A stretch of DNA of 64,000 bases from Gimesia fumaroli. GTDB taxonomy: Bacteria > Planctomycetota > Planctomycetia > Planctomycetales > Planctomycetaceae. The stretch covers positions 6,241,164 through 6,305,163 of the forward strand of contig NZ_CP037452.1 of the NCBI RefSeq assembly GCF_007754425.1, in the 5' to 3' direction. Shown here in pieces: positions 26,093 to 34,901 of the stretch. Position 1 is the stretch's first letter. Every line of letters begins with the position of its first letter. The notes beneath the pieces were generated by a model that ran no database searches, had not been told where the DNA came from, and worked only from the letters and a program-made list of their open reading frames with translations. The position numbers and the translations under genes are program-made.

Positions 26093-27130
26093 CTATTCCT
26101 GCTGAAGACAGGCGTTAAACAATTCTGTCAACTGCGCGGCATCAATGGCGGAACCGATGGCGACAATCCGGGTGCGTGGCCTGCGCGTGCCCCAGTCATC
26201 GAGTTCCGTCACTTCAGTACGACGGCCGACCGCTTGCAGTGCATGTCGTTTCTCGGGTGCCTCGGCACAATAGACGATGCCTTTGCAGCGATAAACATCC
26301 GCCGGCAACCGGCTGCGGACCATTTCACCCAGTGTTTCGAGCGAGAAAGGCTGGTCGGTTTCATAACTCCAGGTTTTGAAGATCTGGTGGGCGGCTTCAT
26401 GCTTCTGCGGTTCGCTGTTCTCGCTGTTCTCCTGTTTTTGTGATTCCAGATGCCCCGGGTCAAACCTCCCGACCGCCAGTAAGACTTCGAGCGGAACTTC
26501 ACAGCGGACCGCGTTGATGATGCGAATCCGGTTCAAGTGCTGGCCGATCCATTCGCCGATGACTTCAATGTGATCGGGGCCGACGAGATCCACCTTATTT
26601 AAGACCACCATGTCGGCAAAGCCGATCTGCCGCAGTTTGAGTGCCGACAGCTCGTCATTGTCGGCGTGAGTGAAGATCGCTTCCGCATCGACGATACAAG
26701 TGATGCTGTCCAAACGCAGCAGGTTTTCATAGCGGGCATTCAGAAAGGTCATCACGATCCCTTCCGGGTCGGCCACGCCGCTCGCTTCCAGAATCACATA
26801 GTCGATCACATCATCGCGCGTCAGCAGTTCTTCCAGTGACTTGACCAGATCGTCGCGAATTTCACAGCAGACGCACCCGTTAGTCAGGTTGATCGTGTTC
26901 TCTTCGACGCCTTCGACGAGTTCGGCATCGATATTGATCGCACCGAAGTCATTCACCAGCACGCCCACGCGCAGACCATGGTCGCCGTTCAAGATGCGGT
27001 TCAGGAGCGTCGTTTTGCCAGCGCCCAGAAAACCGGTGAGCAGAGTGACCGGCACGGGATCGCGACCAGGAATCACAATCGGTTCGAGGCGCGGCGCGGG
27101 GGCGAGAATGGGGCGTTCATCTTCAGTCAT
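26093..27130 (-). CDS. COG0523 (CobW/YjiA/ZNG1-type) GTPase metallochaperone
   Basis: 345 aa. Walker A GFLGAGKTT at 33-41, metal-binding GCVCC at 85-89, Walker B-like YVILEASGVADP and the guanine-specificity NKVD. The C-terminal CobW_C domain is present from about residue 255. COG0523 GTPases deliver Zn, Co or Fe to client metalloenzymes. It follows the Tat-exported MBL hydrolase gene by 68 bp on the same strand, so that predicted metalloenzyme may be its client (inference). The linker at about 228-245 is short, hydrophilic and low-complexity (SQKQENSENSEPQKHEA). Confidence 0.88.
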   Translation of the reverse strand: MTEDERPILAPAPRLEPIVIPGRDPVPVTLLTGFLGAGKTTLLNRILNGDHGLRVGVLVNDFGAINIDAELVEGVEENTINLTNGCVCCEIRDDLVKSLEELLTRDDVIDYVILEASGVADPEGIVMTFLNARYENLLRLDSITCIVDAEAIFTHADNDELSALKLRQIGFADMVVLNKVDLVGPDHIEVIGEWIGQHLNRIRIINAVRCEVPLEVLLAVGRFDPGHLESQKQENSENSEPQKHEAAHQIFKTWSYETDQPFSLETLGEMVRSRLPADVYRCKGIVYCAEAPEKRHALQAVGRRTEVTELDDWGTRRPRTRIVAIGSAIDAAQLTELFNACLQQE

Positions 27131-27198
27131 GTTGATCTCAAAATGGAAATAGGGAACGCTTTTCAGATAGCGGCAGCGTTCCCTTGATGCAGGTGGCC

Positions 27199-28647
27199 TT
27201 ACTTATCGTCGTCAACTTTGATGCCGCGTGCTTCGAGCATTTGGCGCGGATTCAAAGTAATGCCAGGCCACTTCTGAACCGGCTTACGATAGGCGTCGGG
27301 CGGATAATATTTCTTCGGATCAATTTCCAGATCACGCAGGAACTGTTCCTGCTGCATTTCGCGAGGCAGACGCGGTGTCGGCAGCTTGATTTCTGCAGGC
27401 AGCTTTTCGCCCGGTTTGAGCAACCAGCGCGGGTCCATCGAGGCGGGGGCGGCTCCATCGGGGAGTAAGGCTTCGCGCGACCAGATTGCATCTTTGGTGA
27501 CGTTAATCACCTGCACATCAGGTCCGGCAAACATAAACAGCCCGTCCCAGTTCGAACGGACTTCTGCCGTCGACTCTGCTTCCAGCGCGGGTCCCGCATA
27601 TTCGTAATGACAGATCGCCGCCATCCGAGGTTGGGTCTGCTTGAACAGGTAGCCAGAAGCGTAGTACATCGTATGGAAGATATCGATGGTGTACTCCCAG
27701 AGTTCCGCCGGTGCGCCCAGTTTCATTGACGAAAGCTGAGGCACATCAATCGTCCCTTCCGAGACAAACACGTCAACATCTTTGCCGTACTTGGCCGAGA
27801 GTTCATCGGGGCGACCGTCGCCGGTCCAGACAAACGACAAACCGGCGTCTTCCCAGTCGAGGCGATACGCGGACGCACCATCTTTCACGTGCGAACGCGG
27901 CCAGTGACGCACGGTCACGCCGTCTTTGTCGTAGCAGATGCCGTTTTCTTCTTTCCAGTCGAATTCGGTGACTTCAATATTCATGCCATCGCCGATGGGG
28001 CAGGAATTAAAGTTTTCTTCGTGCCAGCGGTTCATCTCTTTCATATGTTTGATCATATGATTGATGCCCAGTTCAGGCGTTCTGCCCGAAGGGCCATAGA
28101 CCCGCAAGGGAGTGTAGCCGCCGGAAAAAGCACGGAAGGGGTAAAAGTAAGGTAAGTCTGCATAATGGTCGGAGTGCAGGTGACTGATGAAAATATCATT
28201 GATCAACGGCGCGGGCACCTGCATGGCGATGGCGTTCGAGATGCTGCCGTTACCCAGGTCAAAAAAGAAACGCCTGGGCTGCGATTCCCCATTGCCGAGT
28301 TCGACCAGAATCGAAGTGCCCGACTGCAATCGTGTGGGCGGCCAAGGCGTACTTCCCAGGAAGGAAATTCGCATTTCGTTTTTCGGCAGAATTTCGGTGC
28401 CGGGCATAAAGACGTTGCGATTTTTGATCGCCGGCCAGGGTTTGTAATAGTCGGGGAGACTGATCCCGCCACCAGGGCGGGGGCCATACGGATTTTTCAT
28501 TTCGCAATCACTGTCTGCCGCCGAAGTAACGCCAGGGACAGAAGCCGCGAGACCAGCGCCAACAGCAGCCGCACTCCCTTTGAGGAAATTGCGTCGACCT
28601 TGACTATTACTTGATGGCTCGTTTGGTTTTTGATCGTCTTTAGACAA
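27199..28647 (-). CDS. Tat-exported MBL-fold metallo-hydrolase
   Basis: 482 aa. A twin-arginine signal (GRRNFLKGSAAAVGAG) is followed by a metallo-beta-lactamase domain whose dinuclear metal motif HLHSDHYADLPYFYP is intact, with further ligands in WPRSHVKD and WTGDGRPDE. It folds in the cytosol with metal before export. The substrate is unknown. The start is TTG 28647, supported by GAGGAG six nt upstream; no better ATG exists. A GTPase metallochaperone gene follows. Confidence 0.82.
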   Translation of the reverse strand: MSKDDQKPNEPSSNSQGRRNFLKGSAAAVGAGLAASVPGVTSAADSDCEMKNPYGPRPGGGISLPDYYKPWPAIKNRNVFMPGTEILPKNEMRISFLGSTPWPPTRLQSGTSILVELGNGESQPRRFFFDLGNGSISNAIAMQVPAPLINDIFISHLHSDHYADLPYFYPFRAFSGGYTPLRVYGPSGRTPELGINHMIKHMKEMNRWHEENFNSCPIGDGMNIEVTEFDWKEENGICYDKDGVTVRHWPRSHVKDGASAYRLDWEDAGLSFVWTGDGRPDELSAKYGKDVDVFVSEGTIDVPQLSSMKLGAPAELWEYTIDIFHTMYYASGYLFKQTQPRMAAICHYEYAGPALEAESTAEVRSNWDGLFMFAGPDVQVINVTKDAIWSREALLPDGAAPASMDPRWLLKPGEKLPAEIKLPTPRLPREMQQEQFLRDLEIDPKKYYPPDAYRKPVQKWPGITLNPRQMLEARGIKVDDDK

Positions 28648-28969
28648 GAGAGTCTCCTCAACATCAGGGTGTGTTATCGTGGCTAATCGAAGTTGGAATT
28701 GGGTAGAGGTGCAGACTAACGGCAGACAGGAATCACGGCACCAGAATGAAATTATTTGATTTCAGGAACGCACTTTAATAGTATCGTCCAAATCGAATTC
28801 CGTCTAATGCAATCTCTGAGTTTTCGAATTGATACGATTATGTCACTTGTACGAAGCACGATTGCAATTTGCTGACTCTGTTTGACAGCAATTTTAAAAT
28901 TTTCTTAATAATCGTCATTTTGAATCGATCGTAACTCACATATCGTTCTTTTTACGGGAGTATGCGAAA
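28648..28969. other. Divergent intergenic region (322 bp)
   Basis: AT-rich. It contains one good promoter for the right-hand gene (28882-28912, listed) and presumably one for the MBL hydrolase. Nothing else seen. Confidence 0.4.
28882..28912 (+). promoter_or_regulatory. Candidate sigma-70 promoter for the VOC gene
   Basis: Consensus TTGACA at 28882-28887 followed after about 17 bp by TTAATAAT. It lies 58 bp upstream of the ATG at 28970. Confidence 0.45.
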
Positions 28970-29353
28970 ATGCAGCCGCATCCGATGATTGCCGTTCATG
29001 ATGTCGAAGCCAGCAGTGCCTGGTATCAAAGCTTACTGATTTGTCGTAGTGGCCATGGTGGAACTGAATATGAACAGCTGACCGCAAACGATGACAGCCT
29101 GATCCTGCAACTGCATCATTGGGACGTACACGAGCATCCTCATCTGAGCGATCCAGAACAACCCAAAGGCAACGGCGTGCTGCTCTGGTTTCGGATTGAT
29201 GATTTCGATGACGCGGTTGCGCGGGCTCAAGCCATGTCTGCAGAAATTCTGGACGGGCCGCTGGTCAATCCGAATGCCAACCATCGGGAAATCTGGATCC
29301 GCGACCCGGATGGTTATGTCGTCGTCCTTGCCGGACACTATGGCGATGTCTGA
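28970..29353 (+). CDS. VOC-family protein (glyoxalase/bleomycin-resistance fold)
   Basis: 127 aa single vicinal-oxygen-chelate domain pair. Typical features: MIAVHDVEASSAWYQSLL at the N-terminus, LLWFRIDDFDDAVARAQAM in the middle, and the C-terminal REIWIRDPDGYVVVLAGH with the metal-ligand Glu. It could be a glyoxalase, dioxygenase or binding protein; substrate unknown. ATG 28970 has GGGAG about 9 nt upstream. A fragment of repeat family A separates it from the DUF3050-nitrilase pair. Confidence 0.8.
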   Translation: MQPHPMIAVHDVEASSAWYQSLLICRSGHGGTEYEQLTANDDSLILQLHHWDVHEHPHLSDPEQPKGNGVLLWFRIDDFDDAVARAQAMSAEILDGPLVNPNANHREIWIRDPDGYVVVLAGHYGDV

Positions 29354-29461
29354 TCGGTTTCACAGAATTCTTCCAAGCCCCCTACCAGAAATGATTGAGC
29401 AGACTATAATCGCCTGAGTTGAATTGAAATTTGAGAACCCAAATGCGCTCAATCACATTTT

Positions 29462-29479
29462 GTGAGCGGAATGGCGCTC
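29462..29479 (+). repeat. Repeat family A, short left-arm fragment
   Basis: GTGAGCGGAATGGCGCTC matches the outer 16 nt of the family A arm seen intact at 38733. No right arm follows. Confidence 0.5.
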
Positions 29480-29508
29480 AGAATTAGTTATCCAGGGAAT
29501 GGAAACGG

Positions 29509-30273
29509 ATGTCGCAACAAATCACGTCAGAAATTATTGAATCGTTCAAAAATCAGTTGGAAGACCATCCGATCTACGAGGCGATCGCCACGCTGGACGA
29601 TCTGCAGCGATTTATGCAGCACCATGTCTACTCGGTCTGGGATTTCATGTCGCTGGTGAAGTATCTGCAAGGGGTCGTGGCACCGACCGGCGCGCCCTGG
29701 GTGCCTCTGGGCGATGCGAGCGTTCGACGATTTATCAACGAGATCGTATTGGAAGAAGAATGCGACGAAACCGCCGACGGCGCATATTCCAGCCACTTTG
29801 AACTGTATCAGACGGCGATGCAGGAAGTCGGCGCAGAGACGGAGTCGCTCGCGGAATTCATCGCCTGTGTGCAGACAGAGGGAATTCACGCTGCACTCGC
29901 GTTGCCTTGTGTGCCCGAGGCTTCGCGGCAGTTCACCACGAAAACGTTTGCCTTCATTGAAGAGGGAGCACCGCACAAAATCGCCGCCGCCTTTGCACTG
30001 GGACGCGAACATATCATTCCTGATATGTTTCGCTCGATCCTCAAACGCTCCGGCGTTACGGAAACAGAGGCCCCCGTGTTTCATTATTACCTGAATCGGC
30101 ACATCGACCTCGACGGCGATTTCCACGCTCCGCTCTCACTTCGCCTGCTCAACGGACTGTGTGCGGGCGACGAAACCAAAAGTCAGGAAGCGATTGCAGC
30201 AGCCCAATCCGCCGTTCAGGCTCGGTTGCAATTGTGGGATGGTGTGTTGGAGAGTATTCAGGCGAAAGTTTGA
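29509..30273 (+). CDS. DUF3050 protein, heme-oxygenase-like fold (possible iron oxidase)
   Basis: 254 aa, all-helical. FMQHHVYSVWDFMSLVKYL (about 35-53) is the DUF3050 hallmark. The likely metal ligands of heme-oxygenase-like diiron oxidases can be lined up: acidic EIVLEEECDE (79-87), His96 in SSHFELY, acidic residues around REHIIPDMF (166-174), and His198/Asp202/His206 in RHIDLDGDFHAP. The spacing is close to, but not identical with, the HxxxDxxH of known members. No heme-binding role is implied. ATG 29509 follows GGGAATGGAAACGG. A nitrilase gene begins 68 bp downstream. Confidence 0.75.
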   Translation: MSQQITSEIIESFKNQLEDHPIYEAIATLDDLQRFMQHHVYSVWDFMSLVKYLQGVVAPTGAPWVPLGDASVRRFINEIVLEEECDETADGAYSSHFELYQTAMQEVGAETESLAEFIACVQTEGIHAALALPCVPEASRQFTTKTFAFIEEGAPHKIAAAFALGREHIIPDMFRSILKRSGVTETEAPVFHYYLNRHIDLDGDFHAPLSLRLLNGLCAGDETKSQEAIAAAQSAVQARLQLWDGVLESIQAKV

Positions 30274-30341
30274 GGAATCGATTCTGAAAGAAATTTTTAC
30301 CTTTCACTAATACATATTTTTAATACGTTCGGTGCTCAATC

Positions 30342-31361
30342 ATGACTTACCCCTCATTCAAAGCAGCAATGGCGCATGTGGCTCCGGTTTTCCTGGATAA
30401 AGATGCAACGGTCGATAAAGCCTGTTCGCTGATCCGTGAAGCAGCGCGGAACGGGGCGGAGCTGATTGTGTTTCCCGAGACGTATATTCCCGCGTTCCCC
30501 GTCTGGTGTGCACTGCAGGCGCCGATTCACAATCATGATCTGTTCTGCGAACTGGCCGCGAATTCGATCCAGATTGACGGCCCCGAGCTGGCAAAAATCG
30601 CCGAGACCGCCCGCGAATGCGAGCTGTTTGTTTCGATGGGCTTCAATGAAGGGACCACCGTCAGCAGCGGCTGCATCTGGAATTCCAACGTGTTGTTTGA
30701 CGATGCAGGAAACATTATGTGTCATCACAGAAAGATTGTGCCGACCTTTTATGAAAAACTGATCTGGGCGCCCGGCGACGGTGCGGGGCTGGAAGTCTGC
30801 CCGACGCGGCTGGGACGCGTGGGCATGCTGATCTGCGGCGAAAATACGAATCCGCTCGCTCGGTTCGCATTACTTGCGCAAGGGGAACAGGTTCACCTTT
30901 CGACGTATCCGCCGGTCTGGCCGTCACATGATCCCGCCGTCCATGAAAACTATGATCTTAAAAATGCCATCCTGATTCGTGCGGGCGCGCATTCGTTTGA
31001 AGGCAAGCTGTTCAATCTCGTCGCCGCCGGTTACCTGGATCAAAACGCGCGAGACCTGTTGGCGAAACGAGACAAAGAGGCAGGGCGAATTCTGGACGCG
31101 AGTCCGCGCGGCATTTCTGTCGCCATCGGCCCGGGCGGCACTCCGATCAGTGAGATCATGCAGGCAGACGAAGGTCTGCTCTATGCCGACGTTGATCTTT
31201 CCTCGTGTGTGGAACCGAAACAGTTGCACGATCTGGTGGGCGGGTACAATCGATTCGATATTTTCCAGCTGACCGTCGATCGAACGGCGCAGCGCCCGAT
31301 TCGTTTTCAATACCGGGACGATGATCCGACTGATGTGGACAAACCGACGTTTCAGTCCTGA
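30342..31361 (+). CDS. Nitrilase (carbon-nitrogen hydrolase superfamily)
   Basis: 339 aa, the size of true nitrilases. The catalytic Glu46-Lys131-Cys165 triad is visible in FPETYIPAFP, HHRKIVPTFYEKLIW and MLICGENTNPL; the GENTNP context and the PT-E-W segment favour nitrilase over amidase or N-carbamoylase. It hydrolyses a nitrile to the acid and ammonia in the cytosol; the substrate is unknown. Same strand and 68 bp after the DUF3050 gene, probably one operon. It ends 13 bp from the convergent MscS gene. Confidence 0.88.
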   Translation: MTYPSFKAAMAHVAPVFLDKDATVDKACSLIREAARNGAELIVFPETYIPAFPVWCALQAPIHNHDLFCELAANSIQIDGPELAKIAETARECELFVSMGFNEGTTVSSGCIWNSNVLFDDAGNIMCHHRKIVPTFYEKLIWAPGDGAGLEVCPTRLGRVGMLICGENTNPLARFALLAQGEQVHLSTYPPVWPSHDPAVHENYDLKNAILIRAGAHSFEGKLFNLVAAGYLDQNARDLLAKRDKEAGRILDASPRGISVAIGPGGTPISEIMQADEGLLYADVDLSSCVEPKQLHDLVGGYNRFDIFQLTVDRTAQRPIRFQYRDDDPTDVDKPTFQS

Positions 31362-31374
31362 CGCCAGGCACTCG

Positions 31375-32973
31375 TTACTTGCTTTCCAACGCAGACTTTT
31401 TCTCATTCGCCTCGTCAGTCGAATAAACGTGAATATCCGTTTGCGGGAATGGAATCGAAATTCCCTCTTGATCAAAGCGGCGTTTGACTTCCCGGGTGAC
31501 CGACGTTTTGACGGCCCACCAGTCGCTCGTTTTCGCCCAGGGACGACAGACAATATTCACGGAGGAATCCATCAACGCATGCACCACGACATCTGGTTTG
31601 GGATCTTTCAGCACCAATTCATGATTTTCAAGCACGTCTTTGATAATCTCTTCGGCACGCTCAAAGTCGTCTTCGTAGCCGATGCCAAATTCCAGATCGA
31701 CCCGACGGACTTTATTCGCTGTGATGTTTGTGATCACATTGTTCCAGATGGAGTTATTGGGAACATGAATCGTCTGGTTATCAAACGTACGAAACGTGGT
31801 CGAAACGAGATTCATCTGTCGGACGGTTCCGGTAATCCCGCCTGCGGTCACGACATCGCCCACATCAAAGGGGCGATTGATCAGAATCATCAGCCCGCTG
31901 GCAAAGTTACTTAACGTGCCCTGCAGCGCCAGACCAACGACCAGGCCAGTCGCTCCGATCGCCGCTAAAACCGGGGTCATATCCACTTCCAGAGCCGCGA
32001 GTGCGACCGCGAACCCGACCAGGAAGATCACATTTTTGATGGTACCACTGATTAAATTCTCGGCCAGCTGTGTCAGCCTGACTTTGCGATCCAGCAACCA
32101 CTTGACGATCGACGAACCAATTTTGGCCGTCAACCAGGTCATCAGCAGGATGAATAAAAACTTACCAAGGTTCCAAGCCCAGCGCTGGCCTCCTTCTTTG
32201 GAAACAAGCCAGCCTTTGATACCAGCCCAACTGGCACTGGCATCTGACGTATCCAACTCAATCCCCGAGACCGCTGTCATATATTTCTGATAGGTTTCGA
32301 CATTTCCCCCTTTGAGTTCCAAAGAAGCCAATACCACTTCGAGCCGGTCACTCAACGCCGTACGTTCGTCCTGCAGCTTCATGAGGTTATCCAAAAACTC
32401 GGTTTTCATCGCTTCGGCTGACTGGGCAGGGGCCTCGGTTCCCGATTCAGCCTGCTTAATGGAATTCTCGTCTTTCTTTTTTTCTTGTTTTGCGTCAGAT
32501 GTCTCATCCGACTTCGCCCCCTGATCATCGAGGTTCACCCCCAGATTCTCCTGCGCCTGTTGCGTCAGTTTTTCTTCTGTCTTCTGCGCCATTTTATCCG
32601 CCGTTGCTTTGACCCGTTCGGCTCTTTTCAGAGAATCGATAGCCTGCATTTCATCGTTGGTCGCCAGGGCTTCGTTGGTTTTCTTGACACCCAGCCGGGC
32701 CGCTGCAATCTGACGGGCTTTGTTCCGCAAGAGTTCAAACCAGGCATTCGCTTCGCCCTCTAATTCTGTTTTTGTGAGAGGTCGAACCATGATCTTCAAC
32801 TGATCCAGGGGAATGGAAGGATCGATGGTGGTAATTGGCTTTAAGTCTTTTACGGTTTGAGGCGGTTGTTCCTGTTTTGACTCTTCCGTTTTTTTCGTAT
32901 CTTGAGCTAATGCCGTCAAACCAGGCAGAAAGCAGAACATAATGAGCAGGAAAAACAGCTTGGAAAATCTCAC
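31375..32973 (-). CDS. MscS-family mechanosensitive channel with periplasmic coiled-coil domain
   Basis: 532 aa. A Sec signal (residues 1-23) leads into a charged helical, coiled-coil periplasmic region (about 25-265), then membrane helices and the MscS pore/beta domain: IGATGLVVGLALQGTLSNFASG (pore helix, here two parts), GLMILINRPFDVGDVVTAGG and IHVPNNSIWNNVITN. It gates ion and solute release under osmotic shock in the inner membrane. The start is GTG 32973 with GGAG six nt upstream. Monocistronic. Confidence 0.88.
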   Translation of the reverse strand: MRFSKLFFLLIMFCFLPGLTALAQDTKKTEESKQEQPPQTVKDLKPITTIDPSIPLDQLKIMVRPLTKTELEGEANAWFELLRNKARQIAAARLGVKKTNEALATNDEMQAIDSLKRAERVKATADKMAQKTEEKLTQQAQENLGVNLDDQGAKSDETSDAKQEKKKDENSIKQAESGTEAPAQSAEAMKTEFLDNLMKLQDERTALSDRLEVVLASLELKGGNVETYQKYMTAVSGIELDTSDASASWAGIKGWLVSKEGGQRWAWNLGKFLFILLMTWLTAKIGSSIVKWLLDRKVRLTQLAENLISGTIKNVIFLVGFAVALAALEVDMTPVLAAIGATGLVVGLALQGTLSNFASGLMILINRPFDVGDVVTAGGITGTVRQMNLVSTTFRTFDNQTIHVPNNSIWNNVITNITANKVRRVDLEFGIGYEDDFERAEEIIKDVLENHELVLKDPKPDVVVHALMDSSVNIVCRPWAKTSDWWAVKTSVTREVKRRFDQEGISIPFPQTDIHVYSTDEANEKKSALESK

Positions 32974-33223
32974 AATTCACTCCGGAGTTTGATAATTGAT
33001 TAGGGGAGGTCCGAACGCGCGCCAATCATAACAGGATTCAGCAGACGGACAAGATGGCATCAAAATTACATAACACTGTGTTTCGAGCGGCTTTCTGAAC
33101 TTATTTTATTATGAAAACCAAAAAATTCAGCAGTACTTTTCACAATCTTACGTTATATTCCAGCAGACGTAAAATTTTTACCAGAGCAGTTTTCCATATC
33201 GTCACCGAAAGTGCGATCAGAAC

Positions 33224-33961
33224 ATGACTACGAACTACGATCCCATCGCCGAACAGTATCAACGCTCTAAACAGCAGCCGTGGCGAACCTTCGTGGAATG
33301 TTTCACATTAATGGAGCTGGCCGGCGACCTGCGCGATCTGACGGTCCTCGATGTTGCCTGTGGCGAAGGTTTTTATACACGCATGATTCGCGAACGGGGT
33401 GCGGCCCGTGTGACCGGCGTCGACCTTTCTCAAGGAATGATCGAGCTCGCCCAAAAACAGGAAGCCGCGCATCAACAGGGAATCAACTATATTGTGGGTG
33501 ATGCACGCGAACTGCCTGTCGCCGACGAGTACGATCTGGCGATCGCCGCCTATCTGCTGAACTATGCCCGCACGCGCGACGAACTGCAGACGATGTGCGA
33601 CGGCATCGCGCGGGCCCTCAAACCAGGCGGACGGTTTGTCACAGTTAACAGTAGTCCCGCGTATCACTTTCCGAGTGCGCCTTCATTCCGACAGTACGGT
33701 TTTGAAACCACCACCATCGGTGACTGGCGGGAAGGAACCCCGATCACCTGGACGTTCCACCTGGAAGACGGCCCGTTTGATATAGAGAACTACCACCTGA
33801 ATGTCGCAACCCACGAAGCCGCATTCCGTGAAGCCGGCTTCAGCGAAGTCAACTGGCACACGCCCCAGCTTTCACCCGACGGGCTCAAAGACAACTCCAT
33901 CGACTTCTGGGCTCCCCTCATGGAAAATTCACCCGTCGCGTTTATTGAGTGTGTGAAGTAG
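33224..33961 (+). CDS. Class I SAM-dependent methyltransferase
   Basis: 245 aa. Motif I VLDVACGEGFYTRMI (about 39-53), the acidic residue ending beta2 in VTGVDLSQGMIELAQ, DARELP, and LKPGGRFVTVNSSP after beta4 all fit a Methyltransf_25/11 enzyme of the UbiE/small-molecule type. Substrate unknown. Flanked by unrelated genes. Confidence 0.85.
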   Translation: MTTNYDPIAEQYQRSKQQPWRTFVECFTLMELAGDLRDLTVLDVACGEGFYTRMIRERGAARVTGVDLSQGMIELAQKQEAAHQQGINYIVGDARELPVADEYDLAIAAYLLNYARTRDELQTMCDGIARALKPGGRFVTVNSSPAYHFPSAPSFRQYGFETTTIGDWREGTPITWTFHLEDGPFDIENYHLNVATHEAAFREAGFSEVNWHTPQLSPDGLKDNSIDFWAPLMENSPVAFIECVK

Positions 33962-34154
33962 TCAGCAGCTTGTTTTAAAGAACGAATTGGCGCCATCCAC
34001 CATTTTTAGAAGACGCATACCATACACTTCGCGCAGGGAAGACCTTCATTCCCGTCATTGATTCGTTTAAAATCGATGCAGACACTTCGAACCTGTATGA
34101 TTATGATGTGCAGTCGGAAAAAGCAGAGGCCTGATAATATCAATCGGCAATCAT

Positions 34155-34643
34155 GTGAAGCACTCTTCTTCAGATTTTTTGATCCGTGAATCCACCAGCG
34201 CTGACGAGAAAGAAGTCGCTGAAGTCTTCGCATCTGCTTTTGCGCCAGTCAGGATGATCTATCGCCCGACCTTAGAAACTTTATCTCATCAGACGAAACA
34301 CCCATGGGAAGAAACCCGGCTCGTCGCCGTCATCAATGAGCAAATTGTGGCAACCGTTCAATTTGATCTCCATGAGGAGCATCTGCATGTGATTGGTTTA
34401 GCCGTTCGTCCCGAGTTTCAACGAAAAGGTATTGCCGGCCACTTACTGAATAGGATCTGCGACCACTCCGCCAGCACAGGCCGTCACAAAGTTGTCATAG
34501 AGACCATCAAAGAAACGGGCAACGTCCCCCTGTTTGAAAAGCTGGGATTTCAAATAGTCAACGAAGTAATCGCCAACTGGTGCATCAGTGAGATCCACGA
34601 CCAACTTCATTTTGTTACCATGGAACGAACTGTTGTTGTGTAA
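34155..34643 (+). CDS. GNAT-family N-acetyltransferase
   Basis: 162 aa. The acetyl-CoA-binding segment is VIGLAVRPEFQRKGIAGHLL (R-x-x-G-x-G/A, motif A), preceded by the beta4 strand LVAVINEQIVATVQF. Substrate unknown. The start is GTG 34155; an ATG two bases upstream is out of frame and stops at once. It is followed by a complete copy of repeat family A. Confidence 0.8.
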   Translation: MKHSSSDFLIRESTSADEKEVAEVFASAFAPVRMIYRPTLETLSHQTKHPWEETRLVAVINEQIVATVQFDLHEEHLHVIGLAVRPEFQRKGIAGHLLNRICDHSASTGRHKVVIETIKETGNVPLFEKLGFQIVNEVIANWCISEIHDQLHFVTMERTVVV

Positions 34644-34664
34644 ATATTATTTTAAGCAGCAAAT

Positions 34665-34743
34665 GTGAGCGGGTCGGCGCTAGCCGCCGGTTGTGATTGA
34701 TGGGCGTTTTTTTCAAACTGGTGGCTAGCGCCATTCCGCTCAC
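34665..34743 (+). repeat. Repeat family A, complete copy 1 (79 bp imperfect palindrome)
   Basis: Arms 34665-34692 and 34716-34743 enclose a 23 nt centre. The core GGCGCTAGCC/GGCTAGCGCC is perfect. Arm differences pair as G-U on the + strand RNA (positions equivalent to GGGT versus ATTCC and CCGG versus CTGG). The same element lies in the opposite orientation at 38733-38808. Confidence 0.8.
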
Positions 34744-34901
34744 TAAAACAGTTCTCTTTCGCTCAATTTCTTACACTTCTTACGAAATAAAAACGCATTT
34801 TTTCGACGCTGAAGAATCATCTGTGGTCAAATTTGCAGCCGAGACCGGTTATACTTTTAGTAGTCATTTTAAATTGCGCATCGATTTTGAGGAGATTCAA
34901 T

